From NCBI GenBank assembly GCA_031261345.1, contig JAISKC010000036.1, forward strand, positions 39,367-103,366: DNA of 64,000 bases, written 5' to 3'. The notes under the pieces are model-generated. The model worked only from the letters and a program-made list of their open reading frames with translations, did no database searches and was not told where the DNA came from. This stretch comes from Eubacteriales Family XIII. Incertae Sedis bacterium (GTDB taxonomy: Bacteria; Bacillota; Clostridia; Peptostreptococcales; Anaerovoracaceae). Made by a program: the position numbers and the translations under genes. Shown piece after piece: positions 27,364-35,327 of the stretch (positions are counted from its first letter, which is position 1; each line of letters opens with the position of its first letter).

Positions 27364-27387
27364 TGCGAGCATAGCGAAGCCGTCCAG
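27359..27387. repeat. REP-like palindrome (family 1) at the copA start
   Basis: GTCATTGCGAGC...GCGAAGCCGTCCA. On the minus strand it provides the ATG of copA (GCAATGACA). Confidence 0.75.
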
Positions 27388-27393
27388 TCCTTC

Positions 27394-28758
27394 CTATTCT
27401 ACGGTGATGTTTCCGCGAACCATGCCCATCCAGCAGGTGTAGCCGAAAGAGCCGGTATCTTCGGGGGTGAATTCAATCAGATTTTCGCCCTCCGTGAACT
27501 CATATTGAACATCAAATTCGGGTATGACCATACGGTAATTACAGCCGGTAAGTTGCCCGGGGCCTGCTTCGATGGTCCACTTCACGGGGACACCGGCCTT
27601 GACGGTGATGTTGGGATACCGTCCGCCGCTGAGAACGCTCCTGACGTTTTGGACATCGCCGTCCACTATGCCGACATCGAGCTCATCGCCTGTTTCCTCG
27701 TCAGCCTGGGTCTGGCCAGATGTTGTCTGCTCCGGCAAAATGGAGACTTGCGGCCCGCCCGAAAGCGCCCAACCGCTTGTGAACATGAGCAGCCCGAGCA
27801 CGATAACCAAAGCGGCTCCCACGGTCATCACCCACTTCGTGAAGTTCTTCGTCAGCACGCCCGAAAGCATGCTCAGCCCGAACATCAGCGGCAACGTGCC
27901 CGCCGCAAAAAGGAACATCGACAAGGCACCTTTCACCGGACTCGCCGTAGAAAGCGCATATAGTTGCATTGCCTGAAGTGGCCCGCAAGGCATGAGGCCG
28001 TTCAGAAGCCCGACCACGATAGGACTACGTCTGCCCGCGTGTTCATTGTTTAGCCATATGCCCACGCTCTTTGGCATGTGTGGTACGATCCTTGACAGCC
28101 CTGGCAATATCCCGAGCAAGTTCAGCCCCATTATTACCATGAAGACACCCGCGAGAATTTCTATTATCCCCTTGAAGTTTCCACTGGGCGTGATAACCGA
28201 GCCGATGGTGCCGACCACCGCGCCTATTACCGTATAGGAAACGAGCCTTGACAAATTGTACGAAAGAGCCGGAATGAGCGCCGCAGTTTTCTTCGTGAAA
28301 TCGCCCTTGTAGGACGTAACTGCGGGTATGCACTGCGAGAGGTTGAGGCCGCCGCACATCGCGATGCAGTGAACGGACGTCAGGAGGCCGATGAGGAAGA
28401 GCATGCCGTATGCCGTGCCCTCCTTGGCGACAGGAAAACTTCCCGAAAGCGCGCCGATATTGAAATGGGACAATATGAAGAATGCGATGACGACGAGGAA
28501 CAGTATGACGATTGTCTGCCTCGTGTTCACGCGAGTTTCTCTGCGTGTGATGACAGTGTATCCGGCCGACCGCAGAATTCCGCCGATTTTTTTCGGAGTA
28601 ATGGTCTCATCGTCGTAGCTGATGTCCGCGTAGCCGCCCGAGTAACTCACGGACACGCTATTTATGCCCCGAGTGTTTCCGAGGGCCTTTTCAATGCGAT
28701 TTTGACACGCCATGCAGGTCATTCCGCCGATATATAGATGTCTGTTTACTTCTGCCAT
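27394..28758 (-). CDS. HMA / TauE-SafE / cupredoxin copper membrane protein
   Basis: 454 aa. N-terminal HMA domain with GGMTCMAC; a central sulfite exporter TauE/SafE (DsbD-like) domain of about seven membrane segments with SVHCIAMCGGL and NGLMPCGPLQAM; a C-terminal cupredoxin-like domain with GCNYRMVIPEF and FGYTCWMGM as likely copper ligands. This three-part plan is known in Gram-positive copper clusters. It should bind or move copper across the membrane. It precedes copA in the same direction, 30 nt apart. Confidence 0.85.
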   Translation of the reverse strand: MAEVNRHLYIGGMTCMACQNRIEKALGNTRGINSVSVSYSGGYADISYDDETITPKKIGGILRSAGYTVITRRETRVNTRQTIVILFLVVIAFFILSHFNIGALSGSFPVAKEGTAYGMLFLIGLLTSVHCIAMCGGLNLSQCIPAVTSYKGDFTKKTAALIPALSYNLSRLVSYTVIGAVVGTIGSVITPSGNFKGIIEILAGVFMVIMGLNLLGILPGLSRIVPHMPKSVGIWLNNEHAGRRSPIVVGLLNGLMPCGPLQAMQLYALSTASPVKGALSMFLFAAGTLPLMFGLSMLSGVLTKNFTKWVMTVGAALVIVLGLLMFTSGWALSGGPQVSILPEQTTSGQTQADEETGDELDVGIVDGDVQNVRSVLSGGRYPNITVKAGVPVKWTIEAGPGQLTGCNYRMVIPEFDVQYEFTEGENLIEFTPEDTGSFGYTCWMGMVRGNITVE

Positions 28759-28859
28759 ACTCTGTATTATAGTAGCAGTGGGGGAAATAGCAAGTACGCA
28801 CTAATAAGGCACATACTATACAAAAGGGAAGTATGAGTGGAAGAGCGGAGGAACGAAAG

Positions 28860-29219
28860 ATGGCGCGAAACAAAAATGATAATAGTCTCAACTGTCCGGT
28901 CGATGCAACGCTGCGGCTAATCGGCGGCAAATACAAAAGCCTTATTCTCTGGCAACTCATAGATACCACCCTCAGATATGGGGAGCTTCAGAGGCTCATT
29001 CCGCAGGCGACACCCAAGATGCTCACGCAGCAGCTGCGGGAACTCGAGGCCGACGACCTGATTTCACGCACGGTCTATCCCGTCGTTCCGCCAAAGGTAG
29101 AATACTCCCTGACCGAATTCGGCAAAAGCCTCAGACCCATCCTCTACGCGATGTACGACTGGGGCTGTGGCTACATGCAAAGGGAAGGCCAAGACGTCTG
29201 CTGCTCCATGACCAAATAA
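28860..29219 (+). CDS. HxlR-family transcriptional regulator
   Basis: 119 aa, winged helix. [24 protein letters not shown], then [31 protein letters not shown] and the wing [12 protein letters not shown] are the family core. An N-terminal CP cysteine and the tail [10 protein letters not shown] could sense thiol-reactive agents or metal. The start at 28860 has CGGAGGA about 8 nt upstream. It is divergent from the copper operon, so regulation of that operon is plausible. Confidence 0.88.
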   Translation: MARNKNDNSLNCPVDATLRLIGGKYKSLILWQLIDTTLRYGELQRLIPQATPKMLTQQLRELEADDLISRTVYPVVPPKVEYSLTEFGKSLRPILYAMYDWGCGYMQREGQDVCCSMTK

Positions 29220-29257
29220 ACCCGTCAGAAACTGAGGAAGTAGAGTATACTGTGTAG

Positions 29258-29653
29258 ATGGCAAAGAGAAAAAGAGGGCTAGTTCTTATACCTGATGGAT
29301 ATAAACCACGAAAAGAAGAATTATGGGCAGCACATGCTATGGCAGAATTCTATGATACCTGCGTTGAGTTTCTTGTACCGAAGAATCGATACAAAGAACA
29401 CACGCCCGATTTTCTGGTAAATGGCGTACCGCATGAGCTCAAGACTCCGGCAAGTAAGAGTGTCAACAAAATACATAAAAGAATTGCATCTGGATATAAG
29501 CAAGCGGATATAATAATTGTGAGTATGTACAAAAGCAAAATCTCCCTTGAGCGAATGGAGTTTATTTGTAGGAATGTTTTTCAATATCGCAGACAGCTAA
29601 AAAAGATTATCTTACTTTTGAGCGAAAAAGTTGTACTTGAAATAAAGCCTTGA
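29258..29653 (+). CDS. Small PD-(D/E)xK-like nuclease (CdiA toxin-domain type)
   Basis: 131 aa. EHTPDFLVNGVPHELKTPAS gives the D...ExK core, followed by INKIHKRIASGYKQADIIIVSM-like spacing. This pattern matches C-terminal nuclease domains of CdiA-type toxins and phage-associated proteins, here without a delivery domain. No immunity partner is evident. Family call moderate; target unknown. Confidence 0.5.
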   Translation: MAKRKRGLVLIPDGYKPRKEELWAAHAMAEFYDTCVEFLVPKNRYKEHTPDFLVNGVPHELKTPASKSVNKIHKRIASGYKQADIIIVSMYKSKISLERMEFICRNVFQYRRQLKKIILLLSEKVVLEIKP

Positions 29654-29672
29654 TTGGTGTTATGATGTTTGC

Positions 29673-29764
29673 ATAGGGAGACCAGCTGGGTTGAATTGCC
29701 GGGCGAAGGAGTACCCTATACGAAAACGATAGCACTCAGTACTAATCATACTGGGTGCTTTTTT
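29673..29764 (+). ncRNA. Leader-like structured RNA with intrinsic terminator
   Basis: ATAGGG (29673-29678) pairs with CCCTAT (29714-29719) around a G-rich core containing CCAGCTGG. Then a strong terminator: AGCACTCAGTA (29731-29741) with TACTGGGTGCT (29749-29759) and T6. It could be a riboswitch-terminator or simply the 3' end of the nuclease transcript. It matches no riboswitch I know. The pilin promoter lies downstream of it. Confidence 0.5.
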
Positions 29765-29871
29765 GTAAAAAATTTTTTGATGGGGTGGGGTTGTGGAAAC
29801 GTTGAAATTCTGGGGTTTTTTGGACTTTACACAAAAATAACACAAAATAAATAAAATTATTTTTGATTTTT

Positions 29872-29901
29872 ATGTTTAAAACGCTATAATTTGGGTATTA
29901 G
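29872..29901 (+). promoter_or_regulatory. Conserved upstream element, copy C (pilin promoter)
   Basis: ATGTTTAAAACG, 21-nt start-to-start spacing, GGGTATTAGTA. Leader to the pilin ATG about 80 nt, with a CCAGC/GCTGG hairpin (29931 region). Confidence 0.55.
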
Positions 29902-29990
29902 TAATATATGAGGTAATGAACCAGCCATGATGCTGGGGGAAAAATCAAAGTCATGAACGGATTTATTTTGAAAAGGAAAGGGAAAGAAAA

Positions 29991-30503
29991 ATGAAGATGA
30001 TTCTAAAACAGCAGCTAAAGAAAAACCAGAAAAAGGGCTTCACGCTCATCGAGGTCATTGTAGTCCTCGTTATACTTGCTATCCTCGCTGCAATAGCAAT
30101 CCCCGCTCTCACCGGCTACATCGATGAGGCAAACGAAAGAGCAATTGTTTCAGAAGGACACACGGTACTCGTAGGACTTCAAGCTGTAGTCTCCGGTGCT
30201 TATGGCGATGGTGGGTCAACGCAGGTTGATGCTCAGTTCGATGAGCCACTTGCCGCTGCAGATGGAAACTTCCTAAAAGCTGGCACTGGTCTTGGTCTTG
30301 AGAAATTCAAGAAACTCACCGATGATAGTACTGTTCTATCGAATGATACTCCAGCTGCGAACGCTGCGGCGGCACCGTGGGTTGGTAATATCAAAGGCGG
30401 AAGCAATAAAATTACTGGGTTCACCTATATCAACAAAGCTGGCAAGCAGTTGGTATATAACTCGACAATAGCAAAGAAGTGGACAGTAACCACAGCATTC
30501 TAA
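29991..30503 (+). CDS. pilA: Type IV pilin (major pilin candidate)
   Basis: 170 aa. Prepilin leader rich in Lys, cleavage motif KKG before FTLIEVIVVLVILAILAAIA: Gly(-1), Phe(+1) and Glu(+5) all present. The rest is a short globular domain without obvious disulfide cysteines. AAAGGAAAGGG precedes the ATG. Strong, dedicated promoter and terminator suggest high expression. Processed by the peptidase at 31467 and assembled by the machinery at 18-24.5 kb. Confidence 0.93.
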   Translation: MKMILKQQLKKNQKKGFTLIEVIVVLVILAILAAIAIPALTGYIDEANERAIVSEGHTVLVGLQAVVSGAYGDGGSTQVDAQFDEPLAAADGNFLKAGTGLGLEKFKKLTDDSTVLSNDTPAANAAAAPWVGNIKGGSNKITGFTYINKAGKQLVYNSTIAKKWTVTTAF

Positions 30504-30539
30504 TAATCACGGAAGCGTAACAGGCAATAAAAAAATCAA

Positions 30540-30573
30540 CGAAAGAGGCGACCCAAAAGGACCGCCTCTTTCG
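30540..30573. terminator. Bidirectional terminator between pilA and rubrerythrin
   Basis: CGAAAGAGGCG (30540-30550) and CGCCTCTTTCG (30563-30573), 11 bp perfect, with an A7 run on the left for leftward transcripts. Confidence 0.75.
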
Positions 30574-30601
30574 CTGTAATAACTAATTTTCATTAAGAAG
30601 G

Positions 30602-30659
30602 ATTGTCGCCGGCCTTGCTTTCGGGTCTGACCCGCAAAGACAAGTTCGCCGGCGATCAT
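30602..30659. repeat. REP-like palindromic region
   Basis: An outer pair ATTGTCGCCGGC / GCCGGCGATCAT encloses a degenerate family-1 core (CGGGTCTGACCCGC). Confidence 0.6.
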
Positions 30660-30692
30660 TTATGTAAATCGGAAAACGACGGGGGAGTACGT

Positions 30693-31241
30693 TTATCCGA
30701 AATAACGGTTATATAAGCCTTGGAAGCCCTTGCCGTGGCGGGCTTCGTCCTTGGCCATTTCGTGAACGGTGTCGTGAATGGCGTCGAGCCCGAGCTCCTT
30801 CGCCTTCTTCGCGATGTCCATCTTGCCCTGTGTCGCTCCGTGCTCCGCAGCAATTCTGAGCTCAAGGTTTTTCTTCGTATCGGCATTGACGACTTCGCCG
30901 AGAAGTTCTGCAAATCTCGATGCGTGGTCAGCCTCTTCATAAGCGTATCTCTTGTATGCTTCAGCGACTTCGGGATAGCCCTCTCTGTCAGCCTGTCTTG
31001 CCATCGCGATGTACATACCTACCTCGGTGCACTCTCCGGCGAAGTTCTGCCTGAGTCCCTCGAGAATCTCGGGATCAACTCCCTCGGCGATACCGATGAC
31101 GTGCTCCGCAGCATAGACGAGCTCGGCTCCCTCTTTCTGCTCACTGAACTTACTGGCCGGTGCCCCGCACTGTGGGCAGGCGTCAGGCGCCTTGTCGCCC
31201 TCGTGAACATAACCGCATACATTACAAATAAATTTACTCAT
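30693..31241 (-). CDS. Reverse rubrerythrin
   Basis: 182 aa. The rubredoxin domain is at the N-terminus ([11 protein letters not shown]...CPQCGAP), followed by the diiron four-helix domain with [29 protein letters not shown] and DEARHG. This reversed order is that of clostridial reverse rubrerythrins, which reduce H2O2 and O2 with NAD(P)H-derived electrons. An AGGAGG lies upstream of the ATG. An oxidative stress gene typical of an anaerobe. Confidence 0.93.
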   Translation of the reverse strand: MSKFICNVCGYVHEGDKAPDACPQCGAPASKFSEQKEGAELVYAAEHVIGIAEGVDPEILEGLRQNFAGECTEVGMYIAMARQADREGYPEVAEAYKRYAYEEADHASRFAELLGEVVNADTKKNLELRIAAEHGATQGKMDIAKKAKELGLDAIHDTVHEMAKDEARHGKGFQGLYNRYFG

Positions 31242-31466
31242 TTTTCTTTCCTCCTACAAATTGTTTCAATATTTCCTCTAGTAATAGCTTCCACTTCATA
31301 TCATCAATTCGGCTTTTTCTTGCGTATTACCGCATATATCCGAAGAAATAGCATCAGATTGATACTACACAAATTATATCCACTATGGGCATTGTTGTCA
31401 ACCCATCTTCCATCTCTTTACACAAATTTTACCTTCATTACTGCAAAATAGCCTTATACTTATAGA

Positions 31467-32255
31467 ATGATTATTGGAATGTACATTATTATATACGCCA
31501 TAATTTTCATCGTCGGGGCCGTCATTGGGAGTTTTCTCAATGTCCTGATTTTCAGGCTGCCGCGGAAAATCAACTTCGTGCACGGGTTTTCTTACTGCCC
31601 GACCTGCGAGCACAGGCTTTATCCTAAGGATCTCGTGCCCATCGCAAGCTACCTTTTCCTCGGCAGAAAATGCCGTTACTGCAAGGAGCCGATTTCGCCC
31701 CGATACATGATAGTTGAAATCTCCGGTGGGCTTTTGGCGGTGCTTTCAGGCCTCGCCTATCTGCCACCGACGGCGTTTGCGAGCGGAAGTCCATATATGG
31801 CAATCATAGTTTTCGCGGCCTTCTCAGTTCTCCTCACGATAGCCGTGATAGACGCGGACACGATGGAGATACCGGATTCGCTAAATATCGCTATACTCGT
31901 GTGCGGTATCGCCGCGATTTGGCTCGCGCCTGACGTGTCTATAGTAACGAGAATAATAGGGCTATTTGCGGTGAGTGTGCCGCTTTTCATCATAGCGCTT
32001 TTCGTGGGCGGAGCTTTTGGCATGGGCGACATCAAGCTCATGGCGGCGGCGGGTTTCCTCTTGGGCTGGAAGTGTGCGTTGGTAGCTCTGTTTGTTGGAA
32101 TAATAATAGGGGGCGTCCAAGGTGTTCTCTTGCTCGCGCGAAGGAAGAAGGGTCGCAAAGACCATTTTGCATTTGGGCCGGCTCTGTGCGTCGGCATTGC
32201 GGTGGGGCTTTTGGCTGGCGAAAGATTGATAGGTTGGTATTTGGCGTTTTTCTAA
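31467..32255 (+). CDS. pilD: Prepilin peptidase
   Basis: 262 aa. GSFLNVLIFRLP, two CxxC pairs (CPTC, CRYC) in the N-terminal cytoplasmic loop, and the two catalytic Asp sites: DADTMEIPD and GMGDIKLM. Seven to eight membrane segments. Cleaves and N-methylates PilA-type prepilins. No good ribosome binding site before the first ATG; the ATG at 31479 is possible. Confidence 0.93.
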   Translation: MIIGMYIIIYAIIFIVGAVIGSFLNVLIFRLPRKINFVHGFSYCPTCEHRLYPKDLVPIASYLFLGRKCRYCKEPISPRYMIVEISGGLLAVLSGLAYLPPTAFASGSPYMAIIVFAAFSVLLTIAVIDADTMEIPDSLNIAILVCGIAAIWLAPDVSIVTRIIGLFAVSVPLFIIALFVGGAFGMGDIKLMAAAGFLLGWKCALVALFVGIIIGGVQGVLLLARRKKGRKDHFAFGPALCVGIAVGLLAGERLIGWYLAFF

Positions 32256-32261
32256 AAGGGG

Positions 32262-32330
32262 GGATTGCGGCTCGGGGGCCGCAATGACAGTAGTGGGAAA
32301 GGTGGATTTCGGTGTTTTGCCGCAATGACA
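32262..32330. repeat. Two REP-like palindromes (family 1)
   Basis: GGATTGCGGCTC...GCCGCAATGACAG (32262-32290), then a degenerate copy ending GCCGCAATGACA (32301-32330), between pilD and dctP1. Confidence 0.8.
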
Positions 32331-32342
32331 AGGGGAGGAAGT

Positions 32343-33386
32343 ATGAGAAAGATTTTTACTTTATTTATGGCCGTTTCGCTTTTGGTAGCCACGCTTCTGT
32401 CTTCTGGCTGTGTGCGTTTTCATATCTCTGACAATACCGACGCAGACAAAAGTACGGCTGAGAAAAAGATTATCATTCGCATCGCGAACGAAGTCGCCCC
32501 CATTCATCCTACGAATATAGCCCTCATCGAAATCTTCAAAAAGGAGGTCGAGGCCAATTCGGACGGTGAAATTGAAGTCGAGCTATACGCAAATTCGCAA
32601 AAGGGGCCCGTGCATCAAAACCTCGAAGACGTGAAGAGCGGGGAACTCGAAATGTGCGTCGCCTCCGATGTTGCGGTAGGTTCAATTGTGCCCGAGTGGA
32701 ACGTCGTAGGACTTCCTTTCCTTTTTACCAGCATGGAATCGGCACAAAAATCCCTCGATGGTGAGTTTGGAAATAGGTTGGATGAACTCTTAGAAAAAGA
32801 GGGATATATCAACCTCGGATGGGGATATTCGGGATTTCGGGAATTCTCGAACGATGTGAGGCCGATCCGCACCCCTGCCGACATGAAGGACCTCAGATTC
32901 AGAACGATGGAAAATTATTATCAGACCGGATATTTCACGGCCCTCGGGAGCATTCCTCTGCCGATGACCTTCAGCGAGCTATTCATGGCTCTGGCGCAGG
33001 ATAGGGTGGACGGGCAGGAAAATTCACTGGCAATGATATGGAACAACAGCCTCTATGAATTGCAAGATTATCTGACTATCAGCGATCATGCATGGACGAG
33101 TGTAGTAACAATCATAGGCAAGGATTTCTTTGAGAGCCTTTCGGAAAAGAACCAGAAGGTCATCAAGGATGCGATGGCAGAAACCGTCGAGTTTCAGCGG
33201 GAGGAAATCTTAAAGCAAAATTCGGAGCTTCTTTCTGAATTCACGGACATAGATGTTGATGTAACGATACTGACCGAGGAGGAGAAAGAACCCTTCCGCC
33301 AAATAGCAAAGGATTCCGTTTGGAAGATGGCAACGGCGGAATTCGGCCAAGAGCTCTTGGATCTTGCGACGAAATACAACGAATAG
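32343..33386 (+). CDS. dctP: TRAP transporter solute-binding lipoprotein (first copy)
   Basis: 347 aa DctP family with a lipoprotein signal (LLSSGC). Core pattern IRIANEVAPIHPTNIAL...FKKEVEANSDGEIEVELYAN, GLPFLFTS and VDGQENSLAMIWNN. GGGGAGGAAGT directly precedes the ATG at 32343; an apparent upstream extension is repeat DNA. Binds an organic acid outside the membrane. Its stop is before the GntR-type operator at 33449, so it may be expressed separately from the second copy. Confidence 0.9.
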   Translation: MRKIFTLFMAVSLLVATLLSSGCVRFHISDNTDADKSTAEKKIIIRIANEVAPIHPTNIALIEIFKKEVEANSDGEIEVELYANSQKGPVHQNLEDVKSGELEMCVASDVAVGSIVPEWNVVGLPFLFTSMESAQKSLDGEFGNRLDELLEKEGYINLGWGYSGFREFSNDVRPIRTPADMKDLRFRTMENYYQTGYFTALGSIPLPMTFSELFMALAQDRVDGQENSLAMIWNNSLYELQDYLTISDHAWTSVVTIIGKDFFESLSEKNQKVIKDAMAETVEFQREEILKQNSELLSEFTDIDVDVTILTEEEKEPFRQIAKDSVWKMATAEFGQELLDLATKYNE

Positions 33387-33445
33387 ACAGTAAAATCCAT
33401 GTAAAATAAATTTTAAAAATATTCAAAAAATTATCGGTGTACCTG

Positions 33446-33474
33446 TTGACCGGTATACCGGTATGTGTTAATCT
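33446..33474 (+). promoter_or_regulatory. TRAP operon promoter with GntR-type operator
   Basis: TTGACC at 33446-33451 with a weak -10 near 33469. It overlaps the palindrome ACCGGTATACCGGTAT (33449-33464). The core TACCGGTATAC recurs at 39243-39253 upstream of the GntR gene. Confidence 0.6.
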
Positions 33475-33573
33475 TCCTGTATAAAGCAATTGTGTAATTT
33501 AACATTTTTGCGCAGTGGTGTTTGTGATTTCTACACAAATACGGAAATTGTGAAACTAAAGGAGGAGAAAGAA

Positions 33574-34626
33574 ATGAAAAGGAAATCAGTTAGTTTGCTT
33601 CTGGCAGCAGTGCTTATCTTGACGATGGTGTTCGCGGCCGGTTGTAGCCGTGGTGGAAGTTCAGATGCAGACGCAGGCAGCGGCGACGCAGCAGCAGGCG
33701 GAGAGCAGGTTACAATTCGTGTAGCTCATGAAGTTGCAGAAACTCATCCGTCGCACATCGCACTCTTAGACATTTTCAAGAAGAACGTTGAAGAGCAATC
33801 CGGTGGAAACATCACAGTAGAAATCTACGCAAATGGACAGCTCGGAACAATGACCGAAAACCTCGAAGCCATGAAGATTGGTGACCTCGAGATGGTTTGG
33901 GGCTCAGACGCTCCTGTAGCAGTTACCGTTCCGGAATGGAGTCTCGTAGGACTTCCCTTCCTCTTTACTTCAGTTGATGCAGCACACGATGCCTTCGACG
34001 GAGATTTCGGCGCAAAGCTCGATGAGCTTCTTGACGCTGCTGGTATCGTCAACCTCGGTTGGGGAGATGTCGGTTTCAGAAACATCACAAACTCCAAGCA
34101 GACAATCAAGACTCCAGAAGACCTCGCCGGTCTCAAGATTCGTACGATGAGCAATGCTCTTCACAAGGAATATTTCACAGACCTCGGCGCAGTTCCTCAG
34201 GAAATGCAGTTCTCAGAGCTTCTCACAGCACTTCAGCAGAAGCAGGTTGACGGTCAGGAAAATCCGACAGCTATGATCTGGAACAACGGTATCTATGAAG
34301 TTCAGACTTACATGACAGTTTCTGAGCACGTTTGGTCAGCAGCACCTGTTCTCATCGCAAAGCCTTTCCTCGAAGGACTTTCATCTGAGTATCAGGAGAT
34401 CATCAAGAATGCTGCTGCCGATGCAGTCGCATTCCAGAGAGAAGAGCTCACAAAGCAGAATCAGGATCTTTTGAAGAATATCGAAGATGCTGGTCTCGAA
34501 GTGACGGTTCTCACCGAAGCTGAAAAGGCTCCTTTCCAGAAGATCGCTCAGGACGGCGTCTGGAAGACAGCAGCAGCAACTTATGGTCAGGAACTCATCG
34601 ACCTCGCTGCAAGTTACAACAAGTAG
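33574..34626 (+). CDS. dctP: TRAP transporter solute-binding lipoprotein (second copy)
   Basis: 350 aa, paralogue of the previous gene throughout, with the same VDGQEN-MIWNN motif. Lipobox FAAGC. AAAGGAGGAGAAAGAA before the ATG 33574. Ser/Ala/Gly/Asp-rich linker after the Cys. First gene of dctP-dctQ-dctM-amidohydrolase. A hairpin follows its stop codon and probably keeps its mRNA level above that of the membrane genes. Confidence 0.93.
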   Translation: MKRKSVSLLLAAVLILTMVFAAGCSRGGSSDADAGSGDAAAGGEQVTIRVAHEVAETHPSHIALLDIFKKNVEEQSGGNITVEIYANGQLGTMTENLEAMKIGDLEMVWGSDAPVAVTVPEWSLVGLPFLFTSVDAAHDAFDGDFGAKLDELLDAAGIVNLGWGDVGFRNITNSKQTIKTPEDLAGLKIRTMSNALHKEYFTDLGAVPQEMQFSELLTALQQKQVDGQENPTAMIWNNGIYEVQTYMTVSEHVWSAAPVLIAKPFLEGLSSEYQEIIKNAAADAVAFQREELTKQNQDLLKNIEDAGLEVTVLTEAEKAPFQKIAQDGVWKTAAATYGQELIDLAASYNK

Positions 34627-34639
34627 TTTCATATCTAAA

Positions 34640-34669
34640 GTCTGTGCCGACGCAAATGTCGGCACAGAC
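34640..34669 (+). terminator. Strong hairpin after dctP2 (partial terminator or mRNA stabiliser)
   Basis: GTCTGTGCCGAC / GTCGGCACAGAC, 12 bp perfect, 6-nt loop, no T-run. Confidence 0.7.
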
Positions 34670-34675
34670 ACAATT

Positions 34676-34752
34676 GTCATAGTGGAGCGTGAGCGGAGCG
34701 CGGCAATCTACATTTTCTGGATTGCTTCGCTACGCTCGCAATGACAGAGTAA
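34676..34752. repeat. Pair of REP-like palindromes (family 1)
   Basis: A left unit ending GCGGCAATCTA and a right unit GGATTGCTTCGC...GCTCGCAATGACA in opposite orientation. Confidence 0.8.
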
Positions 34753-34823
34753 TCGACTCGTAATCAATGGACTTATATTTTTTTTACCTACATTAAAAAT
34801 GTTTTATAGAAAGGGGCCTGAAA

Positions 34824-35327
34824 ATGAAGGTTCTAAGAGTTTTAAACGAAAGACTGGAAGAGGTCTTTCTGGTAATTCTTATGGCTGTAGCTGTCATTTT
34901 GGTAGCGGCACAGGTCATAACAAGGAATTTGGGAATTCCTCTACCTTGGAGTGAAGAGATTGCCAGATTCATTTTCCTTTGGCTGATTTGGGTAGGAGCA
35001 GCCTACGCAACAAAGGAGAAGAAACACATCGCTATCGACATTATTAGCGACAAATTCAAGGGAAAAGCGAAGATAGTTTCAGAAATATTCATCAACCTCA
35101 TATGGTTCGGATTTTTGATTTTTATGATTTATTATTCTACGATAATGACAATGAGCGTAGCTTCAGGAGGAGCTGTATCGCAGACGAGCGGAGTCCCAAT
35201 GTGGGTGCCCTATGCGTCCGTTCCGGTCGGCGTTATCCTGATGCTGTTCAGAATGGTTCAAAACCTTATCCTCGATTTCAAAAAGGGCTCGGCAGTGCCG
35301 GCAATAGAAGAGGGAGGTGCTGAGTAA
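34824..35327 (+). CDS. dctQ: TRAP transporter small membrane subunit
   Basis: 167 aa with four membrane segments and the family motif PWSEEIARFIFLWLIWVGAA. AAAGGGG precedes the ATG. The stop overlaps the dctM start (TAATG). Confidence 0.92.
   Translation: MKVLRVLNERLEEVFLVILMAVAVILVAAQVITRNLGIPLPWSEEIARFIFLWLIWVGAAYATKEKKHIAIDIISDKFKGKAKIVSEIFINLIWFGFLIFMIYYSTIMTMSVASGGAVSQTSGVPMWVPYASVPVGVILMLFRMVQNLILDFKKGSAVPAIEEGGAE

Noticed and set aside
29673..29764. c-di-GMP riboswitch for the pilin gene
   Set aside because: Conserved GEMM-I or class II core bases are not found, and the pilin promoter lies downstream of the element.
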